Source of the DNA: JAUVKA01 sp964465145
Lineage (GTDB): Bacteria > Bacteroidota > Bacteroidia > Bacteroidales > UBA12481
Length of the DNA stretch: 51,391 nt
Assembly: GCA_964465145.1 (NCBI GenBank)
Contig: CAYXJR010000025.1
Location: 1 to 51,391, forward strand
Reading direction: 5' to 3'
Of this stretch, positions 43,976 through 51,388 are shown piece by piece. Under the pieces are notes generated by a model, which was not told the origin of the DNA, made no database searches, and was given only the letters and a program-made list of their open reading frames with translations. The position numbers were made by a program, and so were the translations under genes. Each line of letters opens with the position of its first letter. Within the stretch, counting starts at the first letter, position 1.

Positions 43976-45590
43976 AAAAACTAGTTTTAATATTTTCTAA
44001 TTCCTTGTCGATATCCTGATAATATGGATCTAAGTTAAATGCTTCTTCAAGATATTCATCGGATAGAGGTAGGGAAAGTACTGTATTTTCCACTAAACCA
44101 CGTATTTCAAACGACCATGGAGTTTTAGGATCTCCGCTTTCATCCATATAAACGCCTAAGCGATTTCCTTTAGCATCATGCCCAGCAAAGGCACTTTCAA
44201 CAACCTTTCGTTGATGCTCATACGATTTTGTAAATATGAATTTTGGATTTTTAGTAATATCAGCAGTTATGCCAACGGCCCACTTGGATAATTGTTTTAT
44301 TCTATCAGGATCAGGAATATTGGCCAATTCATTTTTAATAACTGATAAACGACTATTAATGAGGTCTTCCTGTTCATATAATTTATCCATTTTCCTTTTC
44401 GAATCCTCCTTATTGAATATCCCTTCTACGTATCCATCTATCGTTTTTTCCTTATTCCTGCTAATATTTTTCAGATTAGCCATTAATCTTTCCAGTTCCT
44501 TTTTCAAATCCTCGACCTTTTTCATATCAGGTGACGCTCTCTCTATAGCTTTTTGAATCCTCACTGGATCGCCCATTGTTTGCACTATTTGAATTAAGAC
44601 GGCATTTTCAATCTCGTCAGCTTTAATCAGATGCTTAAATTTGCATGTTGCTCCTTTTTCATACCTGTGCTGATAGTATCGGCTTTTTTGATTATGAGAC
44701 ATTCCTGTTAATGCTTTTCCGCACCGACTGCAAAAGATCATTCTACCCAGCAAATATCTATATTTAAGTTTATCTCCTCTCGTATAAGTCCTATTGGCCT
44801 CAGCTTTCTTTTTTATTGCCTCAATTGTTGAATCCTCCAATAATCTAGGAACTTCCATAATAACAGTTTCATTAATATTCAAAGCATCATTTTGAAACTT
44901 CAATGGCCATTCTGTACCACCAGTTTTCTTTAAAATTGTCCATAAAGTGGATACTCCCATATTAATTGATGTTGCAATTTCTGGCAAACTTTCACCATCC
45001 AAATATCTTTTTGCTGCTTGTTGAATTATTTCCTTCTTTTCTTCATCAACACCCCACCTTTCCTCTTCTTTGGCTTCTTTATCATAAGTCCTTCCATATG
45101 GCAAACTTCCCACAGATGGAATTCCACGTTTAGCCATATGAATTTTACTATTTATACTTTTCAATTTTTGCGTTCTTGCCTGCAATTCTCCAATTTCAGC
45201 ACTCATGCCTAAATAGAAAATATGTTCTGGAGAATATAAATCATATTCCATAGTGCCGACAAAGAATCTGATATTATTTTTTCTAAGTATTTCCAATCCT
45301 TCCTTGCTTTTTAAATTATCTCTACTCCATCGACTGGCATCACATACAATTACTGCATCATAAATTCCTTTTCCTGAATCCTCAAGCAACTTCTCTAATT
45401 TAATCCTTTCTTGCCCTGGGGTTGCGTGCTCCTGACCGCTATAATTCCAGCAATTTTCAGGGATGATACCATTTAAACTATCAACAAAATCTATGATTTG
45501 GGATTTTTGCGTACGAAGGCTTTCCCCCTGCTTTTCCTGCCTTTCAGTACTTACCCTGATTATCGGAGCAAATCGTAATTTCTTTTTCAT
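43965..45590 (-). CDS. Large serine recombinase (site-specific integrase)
   Basis: The N-terminal catalytic domain has the nucleophile Ser14 in APIIRVSTERQEKQGESLRT and the EGLEILRKNNIRFFVGT region. A recombinase domain follows (SVGSLPYGRTYDKEAKEEER, about residues 160-270). A zinc ribbon comes next, with FCSRCGKALTGMSH near 285 and GATCKFKH near 310. A long charged coiled coil spans ~330-420 (KKVEDLKKELERLMANLKNI). At 541 residues this is the standard large-serine-integrase layout. It should insert and, with a partner, excise the element. It is the last gene of the element before host DNA. Confidence 0.92.
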   Translation of the reverse strand: MKKKLRFAPIIRVSTERQEKQGESLRTQKSQIIDFVDSLNGIIPENCWNYSGQEHATPGQERIKLEKLLEDSGKGIYDAVIVCDASRWSRDNLKSKEGLEILRKNNIRFFVGTMEYDLYSPEHIFYLGMSAEIGELQARTQKLKSINSKIHMAKRGIPSVGSLPYGRTYDKEAKEEERWGVDEEKKEIIQQAAKRYLDGESLPEIATSINMGVSTLWTILKKTGGTEWPLKFQNDALNINETVIMEVPRLLEDSTIEAIKKKAEANRTYTRGDKLKYRYLLGRMIFCSRCGKALTGMSHNQKSRYYQHRYEKGATCKFKHLIKADEIENAVLIQIVQTMGDPVRIQKAIERASPDMKKVEDLKKELERLMANLKNISRNKEKTIDGYVEGIFNKEDSKRKMDKLYEQEDLINSRLSVIKNELANIPDPDRIKQLSKWAVGITADITKNPKFIFTKSYEHQRKVVESAFAGHDAKGNRLGVYMDESGDPKTPWSFEIRGLVENTVLSLPLSDEYLEEAFNLDPYYQDIDKELENIKTSFCSL

Positions 45591-45612
45591 TTCCTAGCTT
45601 GTTTCCTAATTA

Positions 45613-45699
45613 TTAATTCCCAATTTTTTTATCATATTCTTGGAGGCCTTGCCCACCATAATATTGAATTCTTTTACGCCGATAAGGGGGGGCATTCAT
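45613..45699 (-). CDS. Small basic peptide, 28 aa, between the two recombinases
   Basis: An ATG 6 nt after the resolvase stop opens a 28-codon frame (MNAPPYRRKRIQYYGG...). AAGGAGGAG ends 9 nt before it, a near-perfect Shine-Dalgarno that overlaps the resolvase's last codons. The N-terminal half is strongly basic. A run of seven C in codons 3-5 could cause slippage. Its place next to the integrase gene would suit a recombination directionality or accessory factor, but that is a guess. Confidence 0.45.
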   Translation of the reverse strand: MNAPPYRRKRIQYYGGQGLQEYDKKIGN

Positions 45700-45702
45700 T
45701 TT

Positions 45703-46383
45703 TTAAATCTCCTCCTTTTCAAATCGTTTCCAGATATTATAAACTTGCATTGCATGGAATGGCTTTCCAGTTCGAGTACGATATCCTTCGTTGTTTAGCT
45801 TGTTGGCAATATCCTGATAAGTTTGCCCCTGCTCCCGACATGGCTTAATAAAGTGATAAGCCCAGCGAACAGACTTATCAGATCGAGCCTTCTGGCTGAT
45901 TGACTTATGAGCTTTTGCCTTATCTGCATCCGATAGATTATCAGTTCCCGGCCTCCAATCTGGCTCCCTAATCCGTTTTGCTCGTATAGCCTCTTTAGTT
46001 CGCTCAGATATGCGCTTCCGCTCCCATTCAGCTATTGCGGCGAATATGTGAATCGTAAGTTCAGTAGCATCTGGCATATCACAGCATACGAATCGTACTT
46101 TGCTATCCATTAGATTGGATATGAATGAGACATTCCGGCTCAGTCGATCTAGTTTAGCGATTACTAGCGTAGCATCCACTTCTTTCGCTATTTGGAAAGC
46201 CTGTTGAAGTTGAGGCCTTTTATCATTATTGCCAGATTCAACTTCCGTAAACTCGGCAACAATTTGATTTCCGTTGCGCTTGATATACCCCAGAACTGCC
46301 TCCCTTTGAGCATCTAATCCCAGGCCTGAAATGCCTTGATTTCGAGTGGAAACTCTATAATATGCCACGTATCTTTCAATCAT
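45703..46383 (-). CDS. Small serine recombinase (resolvase/invertase family)
   Basis: The catalytic domain begins VAYYRVSTRNQGISGLGLDA with Ser12; LVIAKLDRLSRNVSFISNL (near residue 75) and IAEWERKRISERTKEAI (near 120, the long E helix) are the family motifs. The C-terminal region has an HTH (GQTYQDIANKLNNEGYRTRTGKPF). At 226 residues it is the size of resolvases and invertases, not an integrase. It could resolve multimers of an extrachromosomal form of the element. An 8-bp inverted repeat lies just upstream. Confidence 0.9.
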   Translation of the reverse strand: MIERYVAYYRVSTRNQGISGLGLDAQREAVLGYIKRNGNQIVAEFTEVESGNNDKRPQLQQAFQIAKEVDATLVIAKLDRLSRNVSFISNLMDSKVRFVCCDMPDATELTIHIFAAIAEWERKRISERTKEAIRAKRIREPDWRPGTDNLSDADKAKAHKSISQKARSDKSVRWAYHFIKPCREQGQTYQDIANKLNNEGYRTRTGKPFHAMQVYNIWKRFEKEEI

Positions 46384-46392
46384 CTTATAATC

Positions 46393-46473
46393 AGCAACTT
46401 AATTATATATAAAGATATAAAATTATTTAATCGTCCGTCTAAGAAATTATATAATAATTTGCCTCAAGTTGCT
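46393..46473. promoter_or_regulatory. Inverted repeat flanking an AT-rich segment upstream of the resolvase (res or operator candidate)
   Basis: AGCAACTT (46393-46400) and AAGTTGCT (46466-46473) are exact inverse copies 65 bp apart; the interior is almost entirely A and T. The position directly before the resolvase start suits a res site or autoregulatory operator. Eight-base arms are short, so confidence is limited. Confidence 0.35.
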
Positions 46474-46500
46474 AACTATGTGATTATTACGAGGATTGTT

Positions 46501-47244
46501 TTACTCTCCCCTTATCATGTCGAGATAATCCTTATTGCTCATAACTGGAATCTGCTTGGATGCAATCTCCCTGACTGGCATTCTAACAGATTCTTCTTCC
46601 TCTCCTTCATATTTGGAATTCGATTTACTTTCGATTTGTTTGGCTTTGTTTTTAGAATGGATATCTATATCCACTTTGCTCTGATCTGGCAATGTTATGC
46701 CTTGTAAATAGCTTGTAAACGGCTCCAGTGGATCCATCGTCTTATCCTGACGGGAAATCTTTTGCGTTAAAGCCAACAAGACCTTTAATTCCGGAATAGA
46801 CAGGACTTTTATCTTCTCCTGAAAATCAACTTCGGCTTCCTTATTGGATTCTCCTGAATTTAATCTGGCCAGCTCGATTTCTGCTAATTTGGCTTGATGC
46901 AGGGAGTAGCTTATTTTGGCCAATAAATCAAAAGTTGATCTTTGTTCCGATAGGGCTTTCAAAGCTATTGTATCCTTGCCCTTTTCATAATTACGTAGAA
47001 ATATATTCTCTGTCCTGCCAACAATTTGATCGATCCTTTCAAGTAGATTAAATGCCTCTTCCGTATTCTTCTTCTCCATGGCTTGGCTTAGTTGCCTGCT
47101 AACGTGCTCACGGGCATGGGCGTATAAACTATGATATTTAACACTAAAAAATTGGGCTAACTTAGAGAGGTTGGCTCCACTTACTATCTCCCGATCTATT
47201 TCTAATCGTTTGGGATGCGTACAAATTTGGCATGTTTGTGTCAT
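46501..47244 (-). CDS. Zinc-finger HTH protein of the mobile element
   Basis: The N-terminus has CQICTHPKRLEIDREIVSGA, a CxxCxH-type motif, then an HTH-like segment (LSKLAQFFSVKYHSLYAHAR and EH). A helical middle and an acidic linker (EGEEEESVRMP) follow. This N-terminal pattern occurs in phage and element proteins that resemble small terminase subunits or DNA-binding regulators. The start at ATG 47244 is chosen over the ORF start at 47307, which would add a Cys-rich but unrelated leader. Function is not certain; no large terminase gene is seen. Confidence 0.6.
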   Translation of the reverse strand: MTQTCQICTHPKRLEIDREIVSGANLSKLAQFFSVKYHSLYAHAREHVSRQLSQAMEKKNTEEAFNLLERIDQIVGRTENIFLRNYEKGKDTIALKALSEQRSTFDLLAKISYSLHQAKLAEIELARLNSGESNKEAEVDFQEKIKVLSIPELKVLLALTQKISRQDKTMDPLEPFTSYLQGITLPDQSKVDIDIHSKNKAKQIESKSNSKYEGEEEESVRMPVREIASKQIPVMSNKDYLDMIRGE

Positions 47245-47445
47245 AATTCTATTTGTATTTAAGACCCATCCGAAATCCAGTCGTTTTAGCCGACAAATGC
47301 AGGGCATTAGAAATTAGACCCATTTGAATTCCAACAATCCATATTACCAAAGAGAGGCTGGCCTTCACTGTGTTTTCTAATGGGCCGATTCATAATTACT
47401 TAAATTGGGTAAATTCTATTAAAATAGTATATAACTTTAAATGAT

Positions 47446-47499
47446 TATATAAACCATATAACACTCCAGTAGACTTATATAGGTTATACGATTTATATA
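47446..47499. repeat. Inverted 17-mer pair between the repA-like gene and zinc-finger gene
   Basis: TATATAAACCATATAAC (47446-47462) and the reverse complement of 47483-47499 (TATATAAATCGTATAAC) agree at 15 of 17 positions and are 20 bp apart. The setting is an AT-rich, gene-free 200 bp. The pair could be an operator, a replication initiator site or a recombination site. A weaker direct repeat (about 47259-47279 and 47313-47333, sharing AGACCCAT) lies nearby. Confidence 0.5.
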
Positions 47500-47511
47500 G
47501 TTTTTTTAGGG

Positions 47512-49020
47512 TCATTTTCTTTTATTTAACTTATCAGATATTCCAAGATTAATTTGTTTTGCCTGCGTTCCTTCCACTGCATACTTCTTATAGCGTCTAT
47601 CCTGTTCCAGCTCTCCATCTTTAACCATCTTAGGGAGTATTGTATTAACTGAATTTGGTGATACCTTGATTTCTCCATCCGTTGCAGCTTGTTTAATATC
47701 CTGATAGCCTTTTGGTCCCGCTACGGATAAATAATCGTAAATAGCCTGTCGCTCCGCAGTTTTTTGAACTTGTCCAGTTTCACCTAATAACGTCCAATGA
47801 GCTCCTTCGTTTGTTACTTCAAACAGTAGATGAGAATCATCAATATCTTTTCCTCGGATTGATAAAAGACGTCTATCTCCCTGCTTTGATAATACTAACA
47901 GATTATCGGCTGGACCTTGTGTTCCCATTCCTCCCAGTATTTCGTCAAACACGTCCACTGATTTGCCTTTTGTTGTATGAGTAATTACGATTATGGATGT
48001 ATCGTATTTATGAGCTAAATCTGCAAGAGGACTATACATATTGTATTCTTCAGCATATAATCCACCTCCACTGGTTTTGGAGCTCTTACTCCAGACTTTA
48101 GCCATCGTATCAATAACAACTAATCTCGGGGCATCCTTACTCTTTATCCAATCCTCAATTGCATCCAATCCTCCTTTATAAAGCTTATTCCATGAGAATC
48201 TAATGTCAAAATTCTCATGTAATAATTCTGAATTTGGTTCAGGATCTATTTTCATAAGTCTTTTTTTTGCTCGATGCTTAGGATCTTCCAATGCTAAGTA
48301 AAGGACTTGCCCCCGCCGACCCCTTAATCCTTCATTTGAATTGCCTGAGAACATCCTCTTACCCTGTGATATATGCATTAATACGTTCATCATAAAATAT
48401 GATTTTCCGCCTTTGGACCTACCACCGAGTATTGTTAGCCCTTTTGGAAGCAAGTCTTTAATAAGCCATTGGACTGGTCTCAAATCCATTTGAATAACAT
48501 CCAATGCGGTATACATTTCATCACTTACTAGTGGCTGAATAGGTTTAAATGTATTTTGCAACTTGTAAAATTCATCCATGTCATAGGCTTCTAATGCATC
48601 ACCTAATTGATAGTTTAATTGCTGAGCCTGACAAAATTGAAAATATTGGGTAGCTTGATCTATCAGGTAATTGATGTCAAAACTTTCTTGTTCTTTATGC
48701 TCTAAACTCAACCCAGATAATATATCTTCAATATCTTTACCAACTTCCGGATTTAAACCAGCTTTAAGCTTTTGAAAATAAATATCTTTAATCTCATTTC
48801 CGGGGACTTTATTGTACTTTTTGAAGTGATCTACACACCAGCCTGCGATTAGCCGAGCTTCTTTAGCTTGCAGTAATTTTGCTGGATTGGCACTATTAAT
48901 CATACTTCTCATAAATTCATTATCGGTTATTAATCCGCGGATAATCTTCCTTTCAATAAATTGGTCTTGTCTTGTTTGTTCATCTTGTTTCTTTGAATTC
49001 TTGAACTTTGTTCTTTTCAT
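47512..49020 (-). CDS. RepA/DnaB-like helicase-type ATPase
   Basis: The N-terminal ~150 residues are helical and resemble the DnaB N-domain (NEFMRSMINSANPAKLLQAK). The ATPase core has Walker A LGGRSKGGKSYFMMNVL near residue 200 and Walker B RLVVIDTMAKVW near 305, with IIVITHTTKGKS near 345, as in RepA/AAA_25 and KaiC-like hexamers. The last ~90 residues form a winged helix (QAIYDYLSVAGPKGYQDIKQ). It likely supports element replication. Its start is preceded by a duplicated GGACAAGGAT and a structured leader. Confidence 0.8.
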   Translation of the reverse strand: MKRTKFKNSKKQDEQTRQDQFIERKIIRGLITDNEFMRSMINSANPAKLLQAKEARLIAGWCVDHFKKYNKVPGNEIKDIYFQKLKAGLNPEVGKDIEDILSGLSLEHKEQESFDINYLIDQATQYFQFCQAQQLNYQLGDALEAYDMDEFYKLQNTFKPIQPLVSDEMYTALDVIQMDLRPVQWLIKDLLPKGLTILGGRSKGGKSYFMMNVLMHISQGKRMFSGNSNEGLRGRRGQVLYLALEDPKHRAKKRLMKIDPEPNSELLHENFDIRFSWNKLYKGGLDAIEDWIKSKDAPRLVVIDTMAKVWSKSSKTSGGGLYAEEYNMYSPLADLAHKYDTSIIVITHTTKGKSVDVFDEILGGMGTQGPADNLLVLSKQGDRRLLSIRGKDIDDSHLLFEVTNEGAHWTLLGETGQVQKTAERQAIYDYLSVAGPKGYQDIKQAATDGEIKVSPNSVNTILPKMVKDGELEQDRRYKKYAVEGTQAKQINLGISDKLNKRK

Positions 49021-49130
49021 ATCCTTGTCCTTTATTTTGTTTTTATCCTTGTCCAGTTAGTGAGAAAACAAGGGGCGATAGTGTAGGACAAGACACACCA
49101 TACGAAGGATCGCGATCCTGGCCCCTTGTT
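49021..49130 (-). promoter_or_regulatory. Structured leader of the repA-like gene with loop complementary to its ribosome binding site
   Basis: A 10-bp perfect outer stem (49067-49076 with 49121-49130, AACAAGGGGC) encloses two hairpins. One is the 14-nt palindrome AGGATCGCGATCCT at 49106-49119. The other has 4-bp arms (49081-49084, 49093-49096) and the 8-nt RNA loop CTTGTCCT. That loop is the exact complement of AGGACAAG at 49024-49031, which includes the repA Shine-Dalgarno (AAAGGA, 7 nt before ATG). A second GGACAAGGAT copy at 49045-49054 can pair over 7 nt. The outer stem is followed by TTTTCTC, so an attenuator is also possible. Confidence 0.6.
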
Positions 49131-49323
49131 ACATATAATTTATAATCTCCATCTTTTTCATTTGAGAGCGTCTAAAAAAGCCTGGAAAGGCTTTATCCAA
49201 TGAATCAGAAATACATCCGATACCTGATTTTCCACCTTCCCGGCTTTCCGAACAATTTATTATAACAAAAAGGAAATGCATTAATGTAATCTTGAATTTG
49301 AATATTTGATCATTATTCTTCAT
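49129..49323 (-). CDS. Possible small element protein, 64 aa
   Basis: The ATG overlaps the stop of the 278-residue gene (ATGA), which suggests coupled translation. The N-terminal third is hydrophobic (FKITLMHFLFVIINC) and the end is basic (PGFFRRSQMKKM). No family is recognised. The 3' end runs into the structured leader of the repA-like gene. It may be real or a chance frame. Confidence 0.4.
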   Translation of the reverse strand: MKNNDQIFKFKITLMHFLFVIINCSESREGGKSGIGCISDSLDKAFPGFFRRSQMKKMEIINYM

Positions 49324-50156
49324 GGTTCGTTTTCAACTCCTTTATCCTTATAATTCTTTACTCCTTCCGGCCATTTCGGTAATTCACTTTTGGCTACTCT
49401 ACGAGGTCCGCTCACTGGTAAGGAATTAGGAATAGGCAAGTTTTCTTCCTTTGCTTTTTCCTGAAAATGTACTAGACGTTCAGCATTCCTAATTTTCTGT
49501 TTTGCCCTAAAGGCAGTACAAACAAATTCCCTATAATCAACAACAGCCATTCCATTATACGGAGACAGAGTATCATCTATAACAGGCCTCCCTTTTATGA
49601 TTGAACACCGTTGACCGTCAATAATAGATACGGACCCATGTGGTCCGTTTACTTTTGAAACTTGTCTACAACCGTATTGCAAAACCATTTTGCTTCGATC
49701 CTCCTCTTTTTTATCCGCATATATTAGCAGTTCCTTTTCAATTAATGTCAATTCTTCTATCCGAACATCAATCGTAGCTTCCAAGATCAATCTTCTAGGC
49801 TTCAATTGTGGAGGCCAATTCTCCAGTTTATCTTCCACGAAACGGAATCCATGATTTACTCGAGATTGTCTATAATCCTGCCATTCATTGTTTAAATCTT
49901 CCAATTCCTTTTCTAATTCAGGAATAATTGCTGCATCATAGCGTTTACCATCTGGATAATAATATTTGCCTTTTTGTTTGCCTTCTTGAATGCCTACGAG
50001 TAGATATTTTTCCGAGAGCAAGCCTGCTTCATCTGAAATATTCATATTGAAGCTATTTACTTTTTTAAGGATTGAAGATCGTAAACGCAACATATCATAA
50101 TGCTGGTCATAAATTGGCTCTTTCCCTACCGGGAGATATATTCTTCTTCGTGCCAT
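49320..50156 (-). CDS. Unknown mobile-element protein, 278 aa
   Basis: A cytoplasmic protein with no membrane segment. It begins with a basic stretch (MARRRIYLPVGKEPIYDQHY), has a helical middle (AIIPELEKELEDLNNEWQDY), and a segment with Cys and Gly (MVLQYGCRQVSKVNGPHGSV, IDGQRCSIIKGRP). The C-terminal part is helical and basic, ending in a proline-rich tail. An AAAGGAG ribosome binding site precedes the ATG. I do not recognise the family. It lies between the 92-residue gene and the 64-residue frame in the element's main operon. Confidence 0.7.
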   Translation of the reverse strand: MARRRIYLPVGKEPIYDQHYDMLRLRSSILKKVNSFNMNISDEAGLLSEKYLLVGIQEGKQKGKYYYPDGKRYDAAIIPELEKELEDLNNEWQDYRQSRVNHGFRFVEDKLENWPPQLKPRRLILEATIDVRIEELTLIEKELLIYADKKEEDRSKMVLQYGCRQVSKVNGPHGSVSIIDGQRCSIIKGRPVIDDTLSPYNGMAVVDYREFVCTAFRAKQKIRNAERLVHFQEKAKEENLPIPNSLPVSGPRRVAKSELPKWPEGVKNYKDKGVENEP

Positions 50157-50171
50157 TATTTTCTCCTTTCT

Positions 50172-50450
50172 TTAACTAACTCCGGGAGGCAAAAGAAGCT
50201 CCGTAGAATCATAATTATAATTCTTATGCTTCCCTATTTTGAATTCAATGGGCGGTAAAAGCCCTGCATTCCACAGTAGTTGGTAGGCTGTAAGTGATTT
50301 TTCCTTTTCACATGAACAGTCTGGTATTGTAATGCCAATTGGTAATAATGGTTCCACGGCATTATTCGCTAGGTTCTCTTGTTTATTCTGGATTTGGCCG
50401 CCAATGTAGCCTCCAGCTTTAAAAATTTGTAAAGTCATTTTCTTCATCAT
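50172..50450 (-). CDS. Unknown mobile-element protein, 92 aa
   Basis: The start overlaps the XRE regulator stop (ATGA), so the two are probably translated together. The product is neutral, with GGYIGGQIQNKQ near the start, a CSCEKEK cluster near residue 45, and a C-terminal LLPPGVS. No family is recognised and no signal peptide is clear. Coupling to the repressor suggests a partner or antagonist of the repressor, which is inference only. Confidence 0.6.
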   Translation of the reverse strand: MMKKMTLQIFKAGGYIGGQIQNKQENLANNAVEPLLPIGITIPDCSCEKEKSLTAYQLLWNAGLLPPIEFKIGKHKNYNYDSTELLLPPGVS

Positions 50451-50809
50451 TTTTTTCCTCCCTTAATAAATTGTGTTTCAAATACTTTTAAATAATGCCT
50501 TGCCACTTTAATAAATTCACTTCTTTCATCCAGCGACAAGCAATTAATCTCCAATAAAGCCCTTCGATAATTCTGCTCAACTAATTCCCAAGATGTCATT
50601 TCTCCTTGCCGAAAGCTTCTCAATCCCTTTGTAGTTAGCCAGTCGATCTTCTGTCCGAGGACATTTTCAATTCTCTTTCTGCTCTCAGGCCTGGGGGCAA
50701 TCTTCCCAGTTTCAATTTGCGTAATAGTCCATTGACTGAGATCGCATTTATCAGCCAATCCCTCTTGGGAAAGGCCTTTGTTTTTGCGTGCATCTGATAG
50801 AGTATCCAT
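50447..50809 (-). CDS. XRE-family HTH transcriptional regulator
   Basis: A 120-residue protein with a Cro/cI-type HTH at residues ~5-57 (ARKNKGLSQEGLADKCDLSQ, then WTITQIETGKIAPRP). The C-terminal ~60 residues are helical and may dimerise. It is the likely repressor of the element and heads the 92-278-repA gene string. Its promoter carries a TATATTTG -7 box flanked by an inverted repeat, consistent with autoregulation. Confidence 0.88.
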   Translation of the reverse strand: MDTLSDARKNKGLSQEGLADKCDLSQWTITQIETGKIAPRPESRKRIENVLGQKIDWLTTKGLRSFRQGEMTSWELVEQNYRRALLEINCLSLDERSEFIKVARHYLKVFETQFIKGGKK

Positions 50810-50824
50810 ATAGCATATTCCTTT

Positions 50825-50854
50825 TATTAGGCAAATATACTCAATAACCTAATA
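50825..50854 (-). promoter_or_regulatory. Promoter and candidate operator of the XRE regulator
   Basis: TATTAGG (50825-50831) and CCTAATA (50848-50854) are exact inverse copies 16 bp apart. Between them, on the minus strand, lies TATATTTG, an exact TAnnTTTG -7 box. A repressor bound here would cover the promoter. The region further upstream is AT-rich with further imperfect TTATATAAT palindromes. Confidence 0.5.
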
Positions 50855-50933
50855 ATTATATAATAACAATTATATTATAAATCTGAATATCTGCTACTTG
50901 CGTGATTCCCACGGATATAATTTATTAATATAG

Positions 50934-50971
50934 CAAGATAGCCCATCGGGCCATTTGGACGGGCTATCTTG
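50934..50971 (-). terminator. Hairpin terminator after the 119-residue gene
   Basis: CAAGATAGCCC (50934-50944) pairs over all 11 bases with GGGCTATCTTG (50961-50971); the loop also has weak GGCC pairing. It follows the 119-residue gene by about 13 bp and precedes the XRE promoter. The U-run after it is poor, so it may depend on other factors. Confidence 0.65.
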
Positions 50972-50983
50972 TTACTTGATTGA

Positions 50984-51343
50984 TTAGTTAAAAGCGTTTA
51001 GCAGTCGTTCAAATTGAAGAAGTAATTTATGAGGCTCTTTCCCTCGCAGAAGTTCATCATATAGATAAGATTTTGAATTGTCAGAATCTTTCCATACGTC
51101 AATTGCATAATTATTGGGTTCAGGATCGAAAGTTTTTACAATACAATATTGCTTTGTAATCTGTCCATTGGTTAAATGGATAATAAAATCATCAGAATAT
51201 TCTTCATCAATAAATGCCTCTAATTCAGGAAAATCCCTTCGATGAATTTTTCTAATTAATCTGTAAGAACCTTTTGGATTATATCCTATTAAATCCCGTC
51301 GGCCGAATTGTTCAATTAATCTAGTTTTAATTTTTCTTTTCAT
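50984..51343 (-). CDS. Unknown protein, 119 aa, next to the window edge
   Basis: A small soluble protein with a basic start (MKRKIKTRLIEQFGRRDLIG) and an acidic later half (FIDEEYSDDFIIHLTNGQIT; FERLLNAF at the end). No family is recognised. Its leader and first codons are the right copy of the 52-bp inverted repeat shared with the lipoprotein gene at the left edge. It is on the same strand as the element and ends at a strong hairpin; whether it belongs to the element or to the host is unclear. Confidence 0.6.
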   Translation of the reverse strand: MKRKIKTRLIEQFGRRDLIGYNPKGSYRLIRKIHRRDFPELEAFIDEEYSDDFIIHLTNGQITKQYCIVKTFDPEPNNYAIDVWKDSDNSKSYLYDELLRGKEPHKLLLQFERLLNAFN

Positions 51344-51388
51344 GTGTATATAATTTTGTAAACTATTGAAATTCAGTAAAATAAAAAA
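51337..51388 (-). repeat. 52-bp terminal inverted repeat, right copy
   Basis: Identical in reverse complement to 1-52. One further base of the T-run matches beyond what the left edge shows, so the repeat may extend outside the window. It contains the leader and ATGAAAA start of the 119-residue gene. Confidence 0.9.

Noticed and set aside
47306..47390. A 28-codon frame starting at an ATG upstream of the zinc-finger gene (begins MNRPIRKHSEG).
   Set aside because: No ribosome binding site and no support from neighbours; overlaps the direct repeats.
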